From Clostridia bacterium (lineage in GTDB: Bacteria; Bacillota; Clostridia; Oscillospirales; Acutalibacteraceae): a stretch of DNA of 6,570 nucleotides. The notes beneath the pieces were generated by a model. The model saw nothing but the letters and a program-made list of their open reading frames with translations. It ran no database searches and was not told the origin of the DNA. Where the stretch lies: contig JAFQKZ010000073.1 of the NCBI GenBank assembly GCA_017414725.1, positions 1 to 6,570 on the forward strand, given 5' to 3'. Each line of letters begins with the position of its first letter. Position 1 is the stretch's first letter. Positions 4,016-6,570 of this stretch are shown here, piece after piece. Both the position numbers and the translations under genes were made by a program.

Positions 4016-6085
4016 TTAAATTTTGAGCTTAACTTCTAGATTTTTCTCGAGATTATTTATAAAAATCTGTTCAATTTGCTCTATATTTTCGCTTGTCAAA
4101 GTGTTTTCAGTGCTACAATAATTAATTTCATACAGAACAGCATGCGTGTTTTCAGGCATGTTTTTATCTGTGTAAATATCTTTTACCGTGACATTTTGAA
4201 TTATATTCGAAGCAGACTTAATAATATTTATAACTTCTTTTGACATTATTTGTTTATTGTATACAAAATTATATTGTCTGATTATAGGCGGATATTTAGA
4301 CTCGAACGCTAATTTCTTTACAGTATTATTTAAGTATTTTGTGTAAAATTCACAATAAAATATTTTGTCACGAATTAATTTAGTGTTTTTGATGAAGTTA
4401 AATTTATTTTTGTTAAGTTCTCCTAAAAACCCTGTTGATTTGTTATTAATTATTATCTCGCAAGCAGTGTTTTTCTCACAAAACTCTAAATTTATATTTT
4501 TCAACTCGAATTTCTGACCAAATTGACTCATAATCAAGTTCAAATACGAAATTATATCGTAATAATCGAATTTTATGTTTTTCGTGCAACCCCATTGATT
4601 GAAAATCCGCGTGCCGGAAATAATGAACCCGCAAGTGTCAATTTCTTGATAACCCGTGTCAAAATCAGGGCTCTTGAAGTACACTCGACCAAGCTCGAAC
4701 AGCGCTAAATCCGTGTTTTTAACCGAATAATTGTAAGCAAGTGTGTTGACGAGCGAGTATACAAGACTCGGGCGCATCAAATTATAACTCTCAGTAATCG
4801 GATTTTGCAGAACTAAATCCGAGAAAAGTCTATCGCCGGGCTTAATATCAAGTTTTTTTATTGTTTCGCTGGGAATAAAACTGTAATTAATCGTCTCGGA
4901 AAAATTCGCACCAAGCAAAATCTCGCGGATTTTGTTCATGTTGTCCCAAATTTGATTTTTATTGTAAATAATCTGTGAAGTCGGTGGCGTTACAGGTATA
5001 TTATCATAGCCGTGAATTCGTGCGACTTCTTCGATTAAATCAATATCTTGTGTGACATCTAACCTATAATCTGGAATTTTTACGCTTATTTTTTGTGAAT
5101 TATCACTAATTTCTTCGCACTTGAAATTATACTGTTCTAGGTAATTTATAATTTGAGTTTTATTCAAATCAGTCCCCAAAATTTTATTAGTCTTAATTAT
5201 ATCTAAATTTATATTTTGAGTTTTATTAATATTGTTATAATAATCGAAAATTTCTGGGGAGATCTCGCCGCCACAGATTTCTTGAATCAGCTCGGCACAA
5301 ATATACATAATATCAGTCGTAGTCTCGGAGTTCACGCCGCGCTCAAATCTAAACGAAGAAGGTGTCGAAATTTTTGTCGCTCGCGAAGTCAATCTCACGC
5401 TGATTTCGTCAAAAATAGCTGATTCGAGCAAAATATCACGAGTATTTTTGTCAACAGATGAACTTTCAAGCCCGATGACTCCGGCTAAGCACACAGCTTT
5501 CTCAGCGTCAAAAATCACTATGTCGTCTTTACTCAATTTGTGATCCGTGTTGTTTAAAGTAGTTATATTTATAGAATTTTCTGACTTTTTTATGTTTAAT
5601 TTGCTGCCTGAAATTTTGCTCAAATCATATGCATGCAACGGCTGACCCAGGTCAAACATCACATAATTTAAAATATCAACTACCGGATTTACCGAATTTA
5701 CGCCCATGGACTCCAAACACGTGCGAATATAATCTGGAACTTTTACGTTATTATTCAAATTTTTCATTATCAAACACGAATATCTTTTACACGTATTGTT
5801 TTCTATATTAATTTTTACAGGAAATTTTTTGTCTGTTTTTAATATATTTTTTTTGATTTCCGGAGTTTTTTGGTTCAAATATGACTTAATCTCACGTGCG
5901 ATGCCTATGTGTGAAAGCATGTCAGGTCTGTTCGCCTTGACTTCGATTGCAGTCACTATGTCGTTATTTATTTGAGTTTTTCCCTGGAATTCAAAGCCCT
6001 GTGTATTCAAAATTTTGAAAATTTCATCAGGTGTCATATTATTGTCAAGATATTTTTTTAAGAAATTATAAGAAAATTTAAACAT
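4016..6085 (-). CDS. pheT: Phenylalanyl-tRNA synthetase beta subunit lacking the EMAP-II tRNA-binding domain
   Basis: This is the beta subunit of alpha2beta2 phenylalanyl-tRNA synthetase, carrying the editing site and tRNA-binding modules. It has 689 residues against about 795-805 in E. coli and B. subtilis. The N-terminal B1 part (1-35) runs directly into VKANRPDMLSHIGIARE (49-65), so the roughly 110-residue OB/EMAP-II module is missing. The B3/B4 editing domain is present: NPVVDILNYVMFDLGQPLHAYD (133-154), AGVIGLESS (201-209, where AGVMGG is usual), LLES (219-222) and FRFERGV (245-251). B5 has the YR.D..EEVARIHGYDNIP block (340-364). The catalytic-like B6/B7 core has NYSFIP (400-405), LQNPI and ALFELGR (461-467). 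The C-terminal anticodon-binding domain (about 597-689) is present with a degenerate end. The ATG is preceded by AGGAG at 8 nt. It lies 35 bp after pheS. Confidence 0.95.
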   Translation of the reverse strand: MFKFSYNFLKKYLDNNMTPDEIFKILNTQGFEFQGKTQINNDIVTAIEVKANRPDMLSHIGIAREIKSYLNQKTPEIKKNILKTDKKFPVKINIENNTCKRYSCLIMKNLNNNVKVPDYIRTCLESMGVNSVNPVVDILNYVMFDLGQPLHAYDLSKISGSKLNIKKSENSINITTLNNTDHKLSKDDIVIFDAEKAVCLAGVIGLESSSVDKNTRDILLESAIFDEISVRLTSRATKISTPSSFRFERGVNSETTTDIMYICAELIQEICGGEISPEIFDYYNNINKTQNINLDIIKTNKILGTDLNKTQIINYLEQYNFKCEEISDNSQKISVKIPDYRLDVTQDIDLIEEVARIHGYDNIPVTPPTSQIIYNKNQIWDNMNKIREILLGANFSETINYSFIPSETIKKLDIKPGDRLFSDLVLQNPITESYNLMRPSLVYSLVNTLAYNYSVKNTDLALFELGRVYFKSPDFDTGYQEIDTCGFIISGTRIFNQWGCTKNIKFDYYDIISYLNLIMSQFGQKFELKNINLEFCEKNTACEIIINNKSTGFLGELNKNKFNFIKNTKLIRDKIFYCEFYTKYLNNTVKKLAFESKYPPIIRQYNFVYNKQIMSKEVINIIKSASNIIQNVTVKDIYTDKNMPENTHAVLYEINYCSTENTLTSENIEQIEQIFINNLEKNLEVKLKI

Positions 6086-6093
6086 ATTTTTTG

Positions 6094-6098
6094 CTCCT
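6094..6098 (-). promoter_or_regulatory. pheT ribosome binding site (AGGAG)
   Basis: On the minus strand AGGAG stands 8 nt before the pheT ATG. It fixes the start at 6085 and shows that the short N-terminus of PheT is real rather than a mis-chosen start. The pheS-pheT gap (6086-6120) is otherwise pure AT-rich spacer. Confidence 0.75.
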
Positions 6099-6120
6099 AT
6101 TTAATATTTTTAATATATTA

Positions 6121-6570
6121 TTAATTCAATTGACTCCAAATATTAATATCATTTTCGTATAATTTTCGTATTTCTCCAAGGTTGTAATATATCAATGCTA
6201 ATCTGTTAAGTCCCAGACCAAACGCAAACCCTGTGTATTTCGAAGTGTCATAGTTCACGCCCTGAAGCACGTTCGGATGCACCATTCCTGAGCCTAAAAC
6301 TGTGATCCAGCCCGAGTTTCCGCATGTCCGACAGCCTCTGGAATTACACTCCGGACATGACATGTCCATTGCTGCACTCGGTTCTGTATACGGATAATAA
6401 GTCGGTCGAAAGCGTGTTTTTATCGAGCTTCCGAACACTTCTTTTATCAAATTTATAAGCACATATTTTAAGTTCGCAAACGAGATTTTTTCGCCTATCA
6501 TGAGCCCTTCGATTTGATAAAACATTGGTGTGTGCTGCGGGTCAATATCGTCAACTCGATAAACTGTTCC
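6121..6570 (-). CDS. pheS: Phenylalanyl-tRNA synthetase alpha subunit, 3' part
   Basis: This is the catalytic class II subunit that activates Phe and charges tRNA-Phe, paired with PheT. Only the last 149 codons are in the window (about 330-350 is usual); the frame is open to the edge, so the 5' part lies beyond 6570. Numbering from the edge, VYRVDDIDPQHTP at 3-15 matches the RVFR..E.DA.H block with its conserved Arg. FYQIEG at 17-22 replaces the usual FHQxEG. The TEPSA block is followed by a Cys cluster, CPECNSRGCRTC, an insertion also known in other Bacillota-type PheS. GSGMVHPNVL and GFAFGLGLNRLAL (motif 3) follow; Asn replaces the usual Glu before the ATP-binding Arg. The reading frame is otherwise normal and ends 35 bp before pheT. 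Confidence 0.95.
   Translation of the reverse strand, partial: GTVYRVDDIDPQHTPMFYQIEGLMIGEKISFANLKYVLINLIKEVFGSSIKTRFRPTYYPYTEPSAAMDMSCPECNSRGCRTCGNSGWITVLGSGMVHPNVLQGVNYDTSKYTGFAFGLGLNRLALIYYNLGEIRKLYENDINIWSQLN

Noticed and set aside
4038..4068. AGATTTTT/AAAAATCT dyad as a terminator for recO
   Set aside because: The stem is almost all A-T with a 15-nt loop and no following T-run on the plus strand, and it lies inside pheT coding sequence.
4523..5811. Plus-strand ORFs inside pheT
   Set aside because: They are short antisense shadows of a well-conserved pheT frame, without ribosome sites or recognisable domains.
1..6570. CRISPR array, toxin-antitoxin pair, defence island or prophage genes
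   Set aside because: No regularly spaced repeats and no such protein signatures were seen on either strand; apart from the IS element and tRNAs, all coding sequence belongs to housekeeping families.

Overview
The window is AT-rich bacterial chromosome using the standard genetic code. The plus-strand order ybeY - dgkA - era - recO is a Bacillota (especially Clostridia) signature, and the kinase is the Gram-positive undecaprenol/diacylglycerol type. Very low G+C in several genes, tightly packed or overlapping genes, a shortened PheT and an IS element together suggest a host-associated or reducing Clostridia-like lineage. That placement is inference; no rRNA is present to confirm it.

Layout. 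Positions 1-640 (minus strand) hold the left-truncated view of an IS1-family insertion sequence: insA, a seven-A slippery site, the start of the insB catalytic frame, its own promoter and a probable terminal repeat. Positions 742-947 (minus) hold two tRNA genes, transcribed in the order tRNA-Leu(CAA) then tRNA-Ser(CGA), with a near-consensus promoter. Positions 948-1332 are non-coding and carry two divergent promoters; the plus-strand one has consensus boxes and a leader of about 200 nt. Positions 1333-4008 (plus) are the ybeY-dgkA-era-recO operon. Positions 4016-6570 (minus) are pheT and the 3' part of pheS, converging on recO with 7 bp between stop codons.

How the genes work together. YbeY (rRNA maturation endonuclease) and Era (16S rRNA/30S assembly GTPase) are the ribosome-biogenesis core of the plus operon. 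DgkA recycles lipid carrier or lipid at the membrane, and RecO is a RecFOR repair mediator. The cdd gene and the upstream phoH often found in this cluster are absent here. PheS and PheT form the alpha2beta2 phenylalanyl-tRNA synthetase.

The observations most worth a second look are in that synthetase. PheT lacks the whole N-terminal EMAP-II/OB tRNA-binding domain, with a clean in-frame junction. PheS has two substitutions at normally near-invariant active-site positions (FHQxEG reads FYQIEG; the motif 3 ER reads NR). I found no CRISPR array, no defence system and no wholly unknown gene cluster.
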